Positions 35,376 through 47,544 are shown, numbered from the stretch's first letter. The stretch: 64,000 nt of DNA from Sabellastarte sp. h YS-2021 (GCA_964017235.1 OZ024930.1:151900221-151964220), one strand, 5' to 3'. Made by a program: numbers and translations. Notes: a model not told the origin generated them from the sequence alone.

Positions 35376-35453
35376 GTGTATGAATCAGTGGCTGCAGTGA
35401 TATCTAAAGATGTCGCTCGACAGTTGTCTGATGACGAACAGCATGGTTTTGAG
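35376..35453 (+). CDS. Zinc-finger gene exon 3
   Basis: Acceptor catttttcag, donor gtaaattt, 26 codons in phase 0 (VYESVAAVISKDVARQLSDD then EQHGFE). With exon 4 it forms a compact non-finger N-terminal region that I do not recognise. Confidence 0.78.
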
Positions 35454-35879
35454 GTAAATTTGTATTGTAATATAACATTTGTTGGCAAGTTAAATACAAA
35501 TTGTAGTGTAAATTGGATTTTATGAATGGTGTTTAATACTAATATTTTCAGAAGACAAAATCAAATTACTTGAAAAAAATTATGATATGGGTAGCTCCAA
35601 GAATAAGAATGTCTAAGCAATTGATCCTAGGTATCTCATTTTTATCTCCCGCCGGGCTTTAGCGTGCGTGTGTGCGTTAGTTAGTCACGCAGATTTCTCC
35701 AAAACTACTACAGCTACAGATTTTTTGTAAATTAATTGTCCCAATGAATTTTCACGCCCTCGAAAATTTTTTTGGTTTTATGGACTTAGGCCTAAAGATA
35801 AGTGAGTAATAGCAATCTTAGCTACTTGGAGTAAAGGGCTCATAACTCAAAAACTATTGCAGTTACAACTTTTTCTTCA

Positions 35880-36870
35880 AATATGTTGTTCAGCTACTTT
35901 GTCCTTAGCTATAAGATGGTACATAGTTTGGGGTCCCATTGCATGCCATAAGTGAGTAATAGCTATTTTCTTATTTGTAGCAAAATAATGACATAAGTAA
36001 ATGTCAAATATCTTCAAAAGTGTTAAAGTTAGGGAATTCTTTTCAAATATGTTGTTCATCTACTTTTTGATAAGCTATCACATAGTAAAGTTTCAGATCT
36101 GTTGCACATTGGATAGCTGAGTAATAGCTACTTTGAAATTCTACAGTTGAGTAAATCCATTGTAACTCCAAAACTAGTGCAGTTAGAGTATTTTCCTAAA
36201 ATATGTTGTTCAGCTACTTTGTCCTTAACTATAAGATGGTATATAGTTTGGGGTTCTATTGCATGCCATAAGTGAGTAATAGCTATTTTCTTATTTGTAG
36301 CAAAATAATGACATAAGTAAATGTCAAATATCTTCAAAAGTATTAAAGTTAGGGAATTCTTTTCAAATATGTTATTCATCTACTTTTTGATAAGCTATCA
36401 CATAGTAAAGTTTCAGATCTGTTGCACATTGGATAGCTGAGTAATAGCTACTTTGAAATTCTACAGTTGAGTAAATCCATTGTAACTCCAAAACTAGTGC
36501 AGTTAAGAGTATTTTCCTAAAATATGTTGTTCAGCTACTTTGTCCTTAATTATAAGATGCCATATAGTTTGGGGTTCTATTGCATGCCATAAGTGAGTAA
36601 TAGCTATTTTCTTATTTGTAGCAAAATAATGACATAAGTAAATGTCAAATATCTTCAAAAGTATTAAAGTTAGGGAATTCTTTTCAAATATGTTATTCAT
36701 CTAGTTTTTGGTAAGCTATCATATAGTAAAGTTTCAGACCTGTTGCACATTGGAGCTGAGTAATAGCTACTTTGAAATTGTGACAGTTGAGTAAATCCAT
36801 TGTAACCCCAAAACTATTGCAGTTAGAGTATTTTCCTAAAATAAGTTATTCAGCTACTTTGTCCTTAACT
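35880..36870 (+). repeat. Family Z array A, ~320-bp higher-order units
   Basis: Three near-identical units are spaced 320-321 bp apart. Each consists of two ~160-bp halves, one with cagctactttgtccttaact and one with catctactttttgataagct. Repeated short reverse ORFs starting MNNIFEKNSLTL come from this periodicity. Confidence 0.85.
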
Positions 36871-36899
36871 ATAAGATGGCAATACAGATGGCAATTTTA

Positions 36900-37760
36900 T
36901 CTCTAAAAATATTACACATAGGCAATTTCTTCTAAATAAGTCATTCACCTACTTTTGTGTGTAGCTCTTTGGATAGGTGTAACTGTAGCTCTTTGGATAG
37001 GTGAGTAATAGCTACTAAAATGAGTAAATGTCTTTTATCTCTAAAAGTTTTACAGATACACAATTTCTTCTAAATAACTCATTCACCTACTTTTGGGTCA
37101 TCTACCACATAGAGAAGTTGCAGAACTGTAGCTCTTTGGATAGCTGAGTAATAGCTACTAAAATGAGTAAATCTCTAAAAGTATTACAGGTACGCAATTT
37201 CTTCTAAATAAGTCATTCACCTACTTTTGGGTGATCTACCACATAGTGAAGTTGCAGAACTGTAGCTCTTTGGATAACTGAGTAATAGCTACTAAAATGA
37301 GCAAATGTCTTTTATCTCTAAAAGTATTACAGGTAGGCAATTTCTTCTAAATAAGTCATTCACCTACTTTTGGGTGATCTACCACATATTGAAGTTGCAG
37401 AACTGTATCTCTTTGGATAGCTGAGTAATAGCTACCAAAATGAGTAAATGTCTTTTATCTCTAAAAGTATTACAGGTAGGCAATTTCTTCTAATAAGTCA
37501 TTCACCTACTTTTGGGTGATCTACCACATAGTGAGGTTGCAGAACTGTAGCTCTTTGGAGAGCTGAGTAATAGCTACTAAAATGAGTAAATGTCTTTTAT
37601 CTCTAAAAGTATTACAGGTAGGCAGTTTCTTCTAAATAAGTCATTCACCTACTTTTGGGTTGATCTACTGCATAATAAAGCTGCAGAACTGTAGCTCTTT
37701 GGATGGCAGAGTAATAGCTACTAAAGTGAGTAAATGCCTTTTGTCTTTGAAAGTATTGCA
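36900..37760 (+). repeat. Family Z array B, ~142-bp monomers
   Basis: The phrase tcattcacctacttttgggt recurs near 36942, 37077, 37215, 37357, 37498 and 37640, with gaagttgcagaactgtagct, gagtaatagctactaaaatg and ctaaaagtattacaggtagg in each unit. Confidence 0.87.
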
Positions 37761-38099
37761 ATCAAACATTAAACTTGTTGTCACTTCTACATGTGCCTCC
37801 ATCTCACAGAAAATTTATATTCCACTATCTTTAGTACATCTAATTTATATGGCGGGAGATAAATGCATGCGTCAGAATGCTTGTTATTGTTGTGTGATAT
37901 TATAATCTAGCTTTCAGATAATCAGTTGTGTCATTTATTCCCAGTTGAACTGTTCTTGGATGAAAATGGGTGCATAATGATGTTGTATTGAAGTCTATCC
38001 AAATATTAACCAAAAAAAAAAAAAAATATCATAATAAAATTGTGTTTGAAAAGGCGTTTGAGTTGCACTACATGTAAAAGTTAGGATTTTACATCATGT

Positions 38100-38260
38100 T
38101 TTACAGCTAAAGTCATATTAGGACAGGTCCTCAGTACATCTTATATGTTATCAGGAGATAGATTGAACCCAAAACAAGAGCGATGACAGTCAAATAAATA
38201 AATTCCAGACTTGTCAACCAGTCAATTAGTGAGGAACCCCCTTACCCTTTAAGATTTTAT
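38100..38260 (-). mobile_element. Degenerate SINE in intron 3
   Basis: aaagtcatattaggacaggt and cctcagta match the reversed 3' domain of the SINE at 34399-34545. The tRNA head is barely recognisable (attgaaccca). Confidence 0.5.
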
Positions 38261-38323
38261 TTTATATCACTCTGAAAACTGGAGACATTCTGTTGATTTT
38301 GATGCAATAACTTTCTGTTTTAG

Positions 38324-38428
38324 AGTTACTTATCAGAGAAAGGGGGTCGTTTAGTCAGAGATGGTGACTTGTGGATCATATATGGCTGTTCTGGTGTAGT
38401 CACCAGTGCTAAGGACTACCTCAGTCAG
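38324..38428 (+). CDS. Zinc-finger gene exon 4
   Basis: Acceptor ctgttttag, donor gtttgtca, 35 codons in phase 0. It encodes SYLSEKGGRLVRDGDLWIIY then GCSGVVTSAKDYLSQ. It is well structured in composition, of unrecognised family. Confidence 0.78.
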
Positions 38429-38908
38429 GTTTGTCAGTCTATATGATGTATTTGAGGCTTCCGTTAATAGTTTGATTTCAGATACTTGTTCCTTTGACTA
38501 CACTTTAACTCAATAGTGTACCGTTTGCAGTTCTTTTATGCTGGGGGTTGATACCTTTGGTTTTGTGGAGACTGGAGAATAGGGAGAAATGTGAAATGAT
38601 TAAAATTTTCAATAATTGCAACAAATATATCGAATCGCAAATAAAATCGTGGTTAAAATTTAATTAATTAAATAAATTAATTCCCTTAACTTTCTTGGCA
38701 ATATAAGGAAGTGAGGAATTATAATATAGCATGGAACTAAAGCTCGCTGTTTGATAAGTAGGTTAAACAAAGGAATGTGAAGCTTGCCATTGCATGTAAA
38801 ACTCCGAGGTAAAATCACAGTTTTTCTCAACACTTAATTTTACATGATGTGATGGATCTAACATGTGTTACCAAATAAATTTATATCTCAAACTTTATTT
38901 ATGTTTAG

Positions 38909-39809
38909 ATGCATAAAGCTCACATCACTCCAAAGGCAGAGTGTCATCCGCTGAACCCCTCAAATGCTGACAACCATACAGCATCCAACCCATCTGAGAT
39001 TCCCAGTCAAGACTGTGTTAAAGTAACAGTGAGAGAACTAACTGATCTGTCCCCGAGTCAGGGGGGTGATAGAGTAATGCTCACAAGAAAAGCACATGGA
39101 CAAACTGGAGATGATGATAAAATTACAAATGGTGAATTGTTTGAAAGAAGTGGTATAGACTTGACATCTATTGAGTCTAATTGTATGTCTGTGAAGGGTG
39201 CAGCAAATAGTAATAATAATACTGGTACAGCTTGTAAAAGTGAAGGAATTCGTGGACACCAATTTGATGTTCTGGAGGTTTTAGGCAAGAGGAAGAGACC
39301 AAGTAGTGAGACAAGGGGTGATATTGTAACAGTTAAAGAGGAAAGACAAATTGTCGGACATTCTAGAGCTGAAGATAATGAGCTGGGACTAATGAGCAAG
39401 AAAGTGAAATTTGAAGAGGAGACATGTTTTGAAAAAGCTTCATTGAAGAGAACAAATAGTGAAAATTTTGCAGCTGAAGTACTGATGCAAAATGTATGTA
39501 CAGAGCCTTGTGTGGAGAGTGTTAAAACTGAGGTAGATGCATCTGATTATGATAAACTTACATCCTGTGATATAAATATAGACAGCAGTACAAAACATGG
39601 TGGAGATAATGGAGATAGAATGGCTAGAACATCATCTGGTGTTAATCTAAATATGGATGACGGAAGTTTCTGTGATGTAGAAACACACACTGAACAGAAT
39701 GTAAATACAGATACTGAGGAAAAGGTTGGTCAAAAACAAAATGGAGATGTCAGGGATAAGGGAATGGCAGCATTAGGTGTCAATCAACAGACAGAAGGAG
39801 GGGCTTATG
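38909..39809 (+). CDS. Zinc-finger gene exon 5 (large low-complexity exon)
   Basis: Acceptor tatgtttag, donor gtaagtgg, 901 bp, phase 0 in and phase 1 out. About 300 codons rich in Asn, Asp, Glu, Ser and Thr, probably disordered. It contains a basic nuclear-localisation-like GKRKRPSS (~residue 131 of the exon) and three sumoylation-consensus sites (VKEE, VKFE, VKTE). Such a linker would fit a transcriptional regulator. The function is inferred from composition. Confidence 0.85.
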
Positions 39810-40847
39810 GTAAGTGGAGTTCAATCTGTATTATCTCAGTATGTTTAGGAAGAGGAGTTTAAAGCATTAGAAAAATTCAAAATACTTCCTGAAATTGAAT
39901 ATGTGTACAGAAGAAGTTCGAAAAGTAGAATTTAAATATGATATACATTAAGAGTATAAATGGAAAAGCATATCGTCTGGTTGTCATTTAGTTACGTAAT
40001 GTATGTAAACAACCGGTATTATAATGCTTCATTCAATTGTCTCTTTCAAAAGATTTAAGTCAATTATCATATGAAAACAATGCAGACACAAATGTGCATA
40101 AATAAACCAAAAATATAAATTAAAAGCTTTTACAAACTTCTGCCTCACTCCATATCATACATTATGTGTGCACACTTGTGATTAGCTGATTTTATGATTA
40201 CCTTGATAACCATGGGAAAACCCCAAGGTATTTTCTGTTTACTTTATATTTTTGCATTTACGGTTAGTTCTGCAATTTTTATGACTGAATGTATCAAATT
40301 TTTATTTAATCTTATTCAAATCAGTACTTTATAGTGACAAAAAGGCTGTAAAGAGATATTTAACATATGTAAATGGCTGTGGACCACAACAGGAAATTTC
40401 CTTTTTCATTCTGTTTTGTTCACTGATAGTCATTTACGGAAATTATAAATGGTACCATTTATATTTTTGAAGCAGTTCAAGTTTTGAGTTTCAGGTATTG
40501 TTTCGTCTGTTTATAATGGATTTCCTAGTAAGTACAGATGTTAACACACCTGTACAAGAATGCATCACAAATGTATTTAATTAAACCTTTCATGTCTCTG
40601 ATAGTTTGAAAAGATTTGTCACAGATCTGTGTTTGGTCATGTCAGAGCATTTATTTACAAAAAGTAAACTTTGTTTGAATATACAAAAAGTTAAAAAATT
40701 CATTGATCATGTAATAAACTTAAAGGAAGCTAGATCAGAATAAGCATAGTTGCAACTTATTACCAATTGTTGCTAGTGCTATAATAAGTTAACCATCATG
40801 TTTTTGGTCTTTGGTGAAAGCCACTTTCTTCATTTCTTACATTGAAG
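39810..40847. other. Intron 5, nothing recognised
   Basis: AT-rich intron without recognisable repeat termini or ORFs. Confidence 0.45.
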
Positions 40848-40922
40848 ACAAGAAGCCGAGACTGAAGTTGAGTAAAGATGTCATCAGGTTTTTGAAAAAA
40901 AGTAAGAAGAAGGAACAAAGAG
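40848..40922 (+). CDS. Zinc-finger gene exon 6 (basic segment)
   Basis: Acceptor ttacattgaag, donor gtagagta, phases 1 to 1. It encodes DKKPRLKLSKDVIRFLKKSK then KKEQR, a strongly basic segment that may add a nuclear-localisation signal. Confidence 0.72.
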
Positions 40923-42211
40923 GTAGAGTAGACCTGCTCACATATCTTTACAGGGATGTGTTTGTGACATATTATTGGCAATGCAAAACTTTGTGTTCTA
41001 TTGTTATCCTAATCTAAAAGGCCCCAAGTTAAAAGAAGTGGAGTTTATAAAAACAAATCGTTCTCATTGAAAACATGGTGAAAGCTAATAAAATCTGCAA
41101 TAATGTAAGAAAATGGTATAAATACTTTCTTAAGATTGATTTTCCTTTTCCAACGTTTAAGTTTTTGACAATTTTATGTGCGTACAATTGAACTGTGGGT
41201 AATAATGTTGTATTTTGGCATATCAGTAAATTGTGTCAATACAGAGAATCTAGTGTATCTGACCTACCTCTCATGTACATGTTCATAGCGAAAATGCACT
41301 CAAAGACTGTTTAGAAGTGTGGACTGTAAGTTTTCCTGAACAAGGTGTGCTGTACTGAAAGATACAGTGTTTTTATTGCATTAATACATAACGGTGCAGA
41401 CCGGCCCACCAAATGACAGAAAAATACACTGGACTTTCATAGCACTTGATCTCTGCATTTAGGCAGACTTTAAGGCACAGTAACCATGAGCTGTATTTAA
41501 ATTCATCAGTCCAGGGGCAGAGCAATGGTTGATTCCACAGAGACACTGACTGAGTCAGAAGGAGGAAAAGCTATGGCAAACAGATATGATTTGATGTGCA
41601 GTTGATTTCCATCAATAAAATCTGTTTTGAATGGAGAGGTGGTGATGTATCCCTTTTTACAGCAAGGTTTATGTTGAGACAGACCAGAAGTATTTGGTAC
41701 ACATGTTGTCGTAAACTGGCTTCAAACTCTTTGACTGTAGTGGTGCTGTGAAATTGGTTAGAACTTAGGTTTCAACATTTGGTATCTCCACAGACTTTGG
41801 AACTTATTCCATCATCTGACTAACACTTTCAAAATGAGTAAAAGTACAGAAAGCTACCATAAAATCTCATAAATATGTTAAAAAATGTAGTAAAAACGAA
41901 TTATTCGTAGATATTTTGGATAAATTTCACAATATACTCAGTAGAACATTTGTATTCCTGTATAACTCAACCTGTTGATGTGACAGTTATGTATTTATAT
42001 TGTGTGATTATTAGGGTTGGAGCAAGTGCTCTTTCTAGGATAAATGTAACCAGGAAATGGGTAATTTTCCTTTATAATGGCCAATTTTTGTTGAGGTCAC
42101 AGGAATATTAAACAAAAAGAAAAGATTGCTTAATTTTGTTCTCTGAATAGTCCAGTACTGAAATCTTTCAACAAGTAATCTAGTACTCTTTACCACCCTT
42201 TTGGTTTTCAG
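40923..42211. other. Intron 6, mostly featureless, with a DIRS terminal-repeat relic
   Basis: AT-rich intron. The only recognised piece is the ~50-bp fragment at 41391-41440, listed separately. Confidence 0.45.
41391..41440 (+). repeat. Relic resembling the DIRS element 1 terminal repeat
   Basis: cggtgcagaccggcccacca, then aaatgacagaaaaat, matches the left terminal repeat near 899-932 (cggtgcagaccggcctgcca, then aacaaaagaaaaat). Similarity fades on either side. Confidence 0.55.
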
Positions 42212-42358
42212 AAAGTCTTGGTCTTTTTACAGAAATCAAAGAAAAGGTACAGATTTTGGAAGAGGGGAAGACAATATGTAGACCGAAACCCAACTTTACG
42301 GAAGACATAAAGGAAGTGATGAAAAGGAATGTGAGAAAAGATGCACAAATCAAGAAAA
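42212..42358 (+). CDS. Zinc-finger gene exon 7
   Basis: Acceptor ttggttttcag, donor gtgtgtat, phases 1 to 1. It encodes a charged stretch, SLGLFTEIKEKVQILEEGKT, ending MKRNVRKDAQIKK. No domain recognised. It precedes the first finger. Confidence 0.75.
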
Positions 42359-43818
42359 GTGTGTATTAGAGTTTGTTTTATAGACACACAGTAAATTGAT
42401 TTCATGGCCTTATTTCTTTCATCTTGGTTTTATAAGATATGGATCCTGCAAAGCTGAACTCGGAAGGTTTCTTTATTACCTTTTTTTTCCTGCATGATTC
42501 TAGAAGTTTGATTTTTAGTGGAAGGCTTCTTACAGAGGAAAAGGGTTGTTTTTTGGGGCAGTTTTGGGGTGTCATTAGTGCTACACACAACTATTGAGTT
42601 CTGCTCAATGGCCAGATCTGTACATAACAGTGTCCAAGAATGAACAAATACTCACCTGCTGGTATTGGTAAAAAACACACACAGAATCTGGCCACAGATG
42701 CATCCTTGGTTGAGTTGTTTGATACTTACAGTTTAAAAAGAGCATCTCAATGCAACACTCATCTTATCTTCCAATTTCTCCCCGCTTTATTGATTTGTAC
42801 TTAATGACCCTGCCACACATTCTTTGTCTTTTGTATAAAGTCTTCTGTGCTGTCACCTTCAGTGTACGATAAGTACAAAATATATCTGAAATAAAAGGAA
42901 ATAAAGCCTGGAGACTTGATCTAGATTTGGATCTGAATTGTCTTCGAAGAGGACCAAGCCACAGGTAGACTCCACCTTGTGTGAAAATATGACCCAGATC
43001 CAATGTGCAGTTTTCAAGTTATGTGCATAGACAGACAGACAAATGACAAATGGACAGTAAGACCCAGTGCTCACCCCTCCCCTTTGGGGGTGGGGGGGTG
43101 GGGGGGGGGGGGGGGGGGGCAAGGGTAATGAGTGGGTAAGTTGGTAGTTGCTTGTTGGTTGCTGTTTGAAGTGCAGACTAAGTAGCGTAATGGGAAGACT
43201 TCCCGAATGAGATGTACAGAAAGGAAATATCACGAATGAAATGACAATATTATATGAGTGCATAGCATGAGTATTATGTTGCTAAGCTTCATGAGTGATA
43301 TATGTTTTCTGTATGTGTCAAATGAGGGATGCTTTACTTTAATTGCCCACTATTTTGTGTAATTTATGAGTTAATAAATCCATGTTTAAAGGAAAAAAAG
43401 CAAAAAAAAAAAAAAGTCTCATATACAGGCACAGCCGAATATAAAACTTGAACTTTTAACTTGTGATTTCTCTGCTATTTCTGCATGGATTTTTATGCTA
43501 TGCAATCAGCAGAAGCATTGTGAAAATGCCTTTCTAATGCTATATAGTACATATTTGTAGGCTACACAGTCTCTGAAATTTTGATGAAAAATCAGCACTT
43601 GTTGATGCTAATTATCCATGGTAAGGAGGCGCCGCTGTACACAGAAAAAACATATCCCACTCTGTATATAACCCTGTGCAGGTTATGTGCAGCGTGTGGA
43701 CAGTAAATACAGTTCCTGCACCTGCAAAATTACTCAGAGGATATAGCTTGTGTATTCTCTTAAAACTGATATTTTTTAGGCAAGTAAATTGAACCAGATT
43801 CATGTTTTATTGTTTTAG
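42359..43818. other. Intron 7, with a long G run
   Basis: Intron with no recognised element apart from the G-rich run at 43086-43120 and a poly-A stretch near 43400. Confidence 0.45.
43086..43120 (+). repeat. G-run, potential G-quadruplex
   Basis: A run of 35 bases that is almost all G, with two T interruptions, ends in an uninterrupted run of ~20 G. It lies in intron 7. Assembly length here is unreliable. Confidence 0.8.
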
Positions 43819-43958
43819 GTGTGAGATTAGAAGAGTCTTCAGGAGAAATAACAGAGGATGACAGGACATGCCAAATATGTGGTTATGTAGCGGCCTCATT
43901 GCAGGGAATACGCCTCCACAACTACACTTATCATAGGGACCACCACTACCAGTGTGAT
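43819..43958 (+). CDS. Zinc-finger gene exon 8 (finger 1, start of finger 2)
   Basis: Acceptor attgttttag, phase 1 in. Finger 1 is CQICGYVAASLQ..H-x4-H (C2H2, x2/x12/x4). The exon ends in YQCD, the first Cys of finger 2. I chose the donor gtgggtac at 43959 over the gtacac four bases later because it is in phase 0 and yields Cys-Asp-Ile-Cys with exon 9. Confidence 0.82.
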
Positions 43959-44296
43959 GTGGGTACACATGTTTTGTAATAGTGTAGCATGTATTAACCT
44001 TAGCTGTTGATGTAAAACCCAAACTTTTACCTTTGATCATGTGTCAGTTGTATGAGTATGTGGCTGCATGATGATCAGTTTTATTACTTTACAATGTAAA
44101 GTGAAACCTCTTGCCTAGTTTATTTTTAAAATTACTCACAAAATGGCAAAAAAGTATTTTAGGGCGGTTAGGTCATGTCATAAAACTGTCCCCTTTTCTT
44201 TAAAAAATTATTGATAAAGAATGTTCTGTGATAAGTTCCGCTACATTATGTATGAAGGTTTAACCCGAAAATATGTCATATTTTGTTTTGTTGTAG

Positions 44297-44401
44297 ATTT
44301 GCTTCACCACTTTTCCCATGCGACACATGGTAGATCGTCATAGAAAACACCATTTTGACACAGATGGCAAACTCAAGCCTTCAGCCATCAGTGTGCATAG
44401 G
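44297..44401 (+). CDS. Zinc-finger gene exon 9 (rest of finger 2)
   Basis: Acceptor ttgttgtag, donor gtgagttg, 35 codons. ICFTTFPMRHMVDRHRKHH supplies the second Cys and both His of finger 2, so the intron splits the finger between its two Cys residues. An acidic and basic linker ending SAISVHR follows. Confidence 0.85.
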
Positions 44402-44639
44402 GTGAGTTGTGTGGATTCAGGGAGTTAACTATGGGGTGGGAATAAGTGGCTTGTGGCAATATGTTGCATTCACAAAGTGCTTTTTCTGATATGATCTCAG
44501 CTGTGTGAATAGACACAATACCTCAGTTTGAATATATATCAATATATCGGTATAAATCAAAATGGTTATGTGGATATCAGTTTCAATATTGTTCCCAAGT
44601 GCAACATTGTGGCCACTTCCTGACAGTCCCAAGTTTCTC

Positions 44640-45240
44640 TTTACACCCTTGACCTTTGATCTTGCTGCAGGTACCTTGAGTTTGAAAATCTTGTTCGGGC
44701 CATATCTCAGAAACTATAAGGTGTAGAAGGTTGTTACTTGCTAGGGATATTGGTTAGGGCCCCTAACTTGGGGGGTGTAGGTGTGGAGCGTCATGATAAG
44801 ACCTTGATTTGACCTTTGACCCTGCCATAGTGACATTGACCTTTAAAATCTTGTTAAGCTGTGTCTCAGAAACTGCAAGGTACGGGAAATTGATACTTGA
44901 TAAGGACATTGGTTAGGTAATGTAGGTGTACAACATAATTATGTGATCTTGACTTTAATATTGACTTTGCTCTGGTTAGCTTTTCCTTTAAAATATTATC
45001 TGGCTTAAAAGCAGAAAGTGTTAGGTGTGGGAAGTTGATACTTGGCAGGACATTGGTTGGGGATTATAAATATGCAATGTTATTGTGTGAATTTGGTCTG
45101 GCCTTTGACCTTGACTCTGCCGAAATGTTTTCTGCTACCATATTTGAGACTTATTTCTCTTTTCGCAAAGACAAATGGATTGCTGCAACTGATTACATGT
45201 ACATTTGCTGTATTGTGCTCTCTCCACTGACAGCTATGCT
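44640..45240 (+). repeat. Degenerate ~147-bp tandem repeat related to 57197-58280 (intron 9)
   Basis: About three diverged units have tgtctcagaaactgcaagg, ggaagttgatacttg, gacattggttagg and gatttgacctttgaccctgc. They match the monomers of the insert in the second Tigger-like element. An ORF at 45035 is a by-product. Confidence 0.72.
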
Positions 45241-45538
45241 TAAATTAATAAATTTTTAGATTTTACATTACTTTAAATTTACTAATTAATGCTTTAATCT
45301 TGCTATTGAATTGTCTTGTTTTGATACATTGTGTTTGCAATGCAAACTTTGCATACATTTTCTCTCTCTTAAGTGTTATTTCTCCTGCTCCTTTGTATAA
45401 CTTTTACTGTAATGCTATTTCCCTGGGCTGTGGGCTACAGGTATCAATATGATGCTATTTTGTTTTGCAGTTTAGGATTATTTATGAGGCCTGTGCTTTG
45501 TTTTTGATAGATATTGCACAATATGTCTGTCTCTTCAG

Positions 45539-45674
45539 ATGAAACTCTCTGAACTTAGCATAGAGGAAAACCTGCCCACTGATCTGGCAAAACAAGTGTC
45601 TGGTGACACCACACCTTTGCCAGAAGTCAAGTTTCAGGGAGTGGAGCTAAGTCAGGGTGATGAGTTTGTGACGG
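45539..45674 (+). CDS. Zinc-finger gene exon 10 (linker)
   Basis: Acceptor gtctcttcag, donor gtaggtaa, phase 0 in and 1 out. It encodes MKLSELSIEENLPTDLAKQV and an acidic linker ending GDEFVT. No finger. Confidence 0.75.
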
Positions 45675-46121
45675 GTAGGTAAATCCAGTGAACCAGTGTC
45701 TGGTGTTCTGTAATTTTAAAAATGCCTTCTTTACGTGGGAAATATTGTGGATATACTCTTGTTAGATTTGTAAAAAGTATGTATTGCATATTACTGTGAT
45801 GTATTTTGTGCTAAACTGATGTTTCTCTGAACCCTCTCTTAGATAGTGTGGACTAAAATGAACAATGCTCACATGCTAAACATGTATATCAGAACCCTAT
45901 CAATGGCCATTGTTCTCTTTACTGATAACTGTTATGGTTACAATCCATCACTGGGAGGACTTTATGGAGAATCATAGTCTGATTGGCAGTTTCAGTTCCC
46001 TGTCAGGATGGCCATTGCCAGTTAAAAGTGACAGTTATTAACAGTTTACAAAATGTTAACACATATTTAACTGTGAGAGTTAACACAATAACAGTTGACA
46101 CAATGTTCACATGTACTTCAG

Positions 46122-46261
46122 TTGCCTCTCAGGATGGCCAGTGGGTGGAGTGTGACATCTGCTTTGCCAGACTTTCCAGTGAGAAGTTTTTGCGGACACA
46201 CAAGTTGAGGGTGCACTCTAATAATAAGGAGAAAAAGAAGACAATGCATGTACAACAACAG
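46122..46261 (+). CDS. Zinc-finger gene exon 11 (finger 3)
   Basis: Acceptor tgtacttcag, donor gtgggtgt, phase 1 in and 0 out. Finger 3: CDICFARLSSEKFLRTH plus H-x4-H spacing, followed by a Lys-rich tail (NNKEKKKT). A partial duplicate of the exon start (tcaggatggcca) lies ~120 bp upstream at 46003. Confidence 0.85.
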
Positions 46262-46346
46262 GTGGGTGTTGTTGTTTATGTTGTACAATTTACAAAGCAC
46301 CAAACTTATGCTTGAACTGAATAGCTAAATCCTCAATAACTTAGAG

Positions 46347-46454
46347 TTGGGTTTTCCATGTAAAAGGCCAATACCACAATGTCTTGTGAGGAGAAGCTCT
46401 GTGGTGGAGGAGATTGAAGTTGACACAAGTAAATCATTTGGGGTGATTAATAAG
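46347..46454 (+). CDS. Zinc-finger gene exon 12 (provisional)
   Basis: With the acceptor ataacttagag and the donor gtaagagt, 36 codons in phase 0 connect exons 11 and 13 without a stop (LGFPCKRPIPQCLVRRSSVV then EEIEVD..INK). No domain. The acceptor is weak and the intron only 85 bp, so this exon is the least certain. Confidence 0.55.
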
Positions 46455-46554
46455 GTAAGAGTCTTGCATCAGTATTTCAGTGTCCAAACAGTTTTCTTGA
46501 TTCAAATATTTATATGGACAGAGTCAATTTCAATATTATTTCTAATAAAGTTTG

Positions 46555-46840
46555 GTTATAGTTTTGCTTTTGATGCCCCCACTCTTTGGAATGCTCTTCC
46601 TGACAAGATTTGCGTGTCCCCTCCCTAGCCTCTCTCAGAAAGCAGCTTAAAACCTACCTGTACACCAAGGCATATACCCACCTTAGCATTTCTCACCCCC
46701 TACTGTTCTCTGTGGTGCTAGGCCTTTTTTCTGTCCCTGGATACTGAAATTAGTTGACTGTTCTGGTATTGTTGTGCCTTAGAGTGACCTTTGAATGGGG
46801 AAGAATAAGTGGTATAAAAGTCCAAGTAGAATTAGGAATC
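46555..46840 (+). mobile_element. CR1/L2-like LINE 3' end (intron 12)
   Basis: Reading frames give FAFDAPTLWNALPDKI and a frame-shifted LKTYL-like continuation, the typical C-terminus of CR1/L2-type pol. They are followed by the family-style end (agtgacctttgaatggg, gtataaaagtccaag). A 5'-truncated fragment. Confidence 0.65.
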
Positions 46841-47376
46841 ACTGAGTAGTGTTTTTCAAAGTAAAATTATTATTTTTATTAGCATTTTTTTCTCACACTT
46901 TATACTTTGAAAGATTTATTTAAATATAATTTACAAAATTTTGTGGCTATTTTCATGGCACGATTACTTTGTGCTTTTAAAAAAACTTGAGAAGCTGTTC
47001 TGTACTGTAATTTATGGCTCATGTTCTCAAGCATCTACAAATCATGTGAATTGTGAAAAAAAAGAAAAACTAAGACAGTGTCTTTCATTAGTGGAGTGTA
47101 GATCTAGATCTAGAATGTAGATTTCAGATCTAGGAATTGGCTGGGTATGAATTGCAGACCTTTAGTCTACTACATAATAAACTCAAGTCTGGTGTTGAAT
47201 TGGTTCAGCAATCGGTGAATCTCCACAAGTCCAAGCTGTTTGAATGCTGCTGTACATGAAGCAAATATAGTTCCAGATTCATTAAATCATACAAATTATA
47301 ACTTTACAAGGATTTCATGTTTGCTGTGTGTAAATTTTCTTTATTTTAATTTTGTTCTGTGTCTGTTTGTTTGTAG

Positions 47377-47544
47377 GTTGGTCAGAAGCTTGGAGTAGTG
47401 GTGAGACAGCAGTATTATAAATGTCCTCTGTGTGAGTTCACCACCACTCGTATACAGAACTACACCAAACACTACAACACTCACAACAAACCCGCATTCT
47501 ATCAGTGTGAACTCTGTGATTATAAGAACACTGTGAAGGCAGAG
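47377..47544 (+). CDS. Zinc-finger gene exon 13 (finger 4, first half of finger 5)
   Basis: Acceptor tgtttgtag, donor gtaagtgt, 56 codons in phase 0. Finger 4: CPLCEFTTTRIQNYTKH..H. Finger 5 starts CELCDYKNTVKAE and is completed by exon 14. Confidence 0.88.

Larger units (their letters stand above)
35645..37883 (+). mobile_element. Family Z: Helitron-like satellite-bearing element in intron 3
   Basis: It starts TCTCCCGCCGGGC after an A. The inverted partner GGCGGGAGA (37851-37859) is followed by a 24-bp tail with a GCAT/ATGC stem and CTTG before a T. The core has two arrays: ~320-bp units (35880-36870) and ~142-bp units (36900-37760). No coding capacity and no target duplication seen. The same end structure appears in X and W, and the monomers share motifs with X array A. 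Confidence 0.72.

Noticed and set aside
35877..36700. Three similar reverse-strand ORFs starting MNNIFEKNSLTL
   Set aside because: They recur at the period of the family Z array and have no independent coding signal.
43959..43963. Alternative donor gtacac for exon 8
   Set aside because: It would break the frame or the Cys-x2-Cys spacing of finger 2. The gtgggtac donor gives a normal finger.
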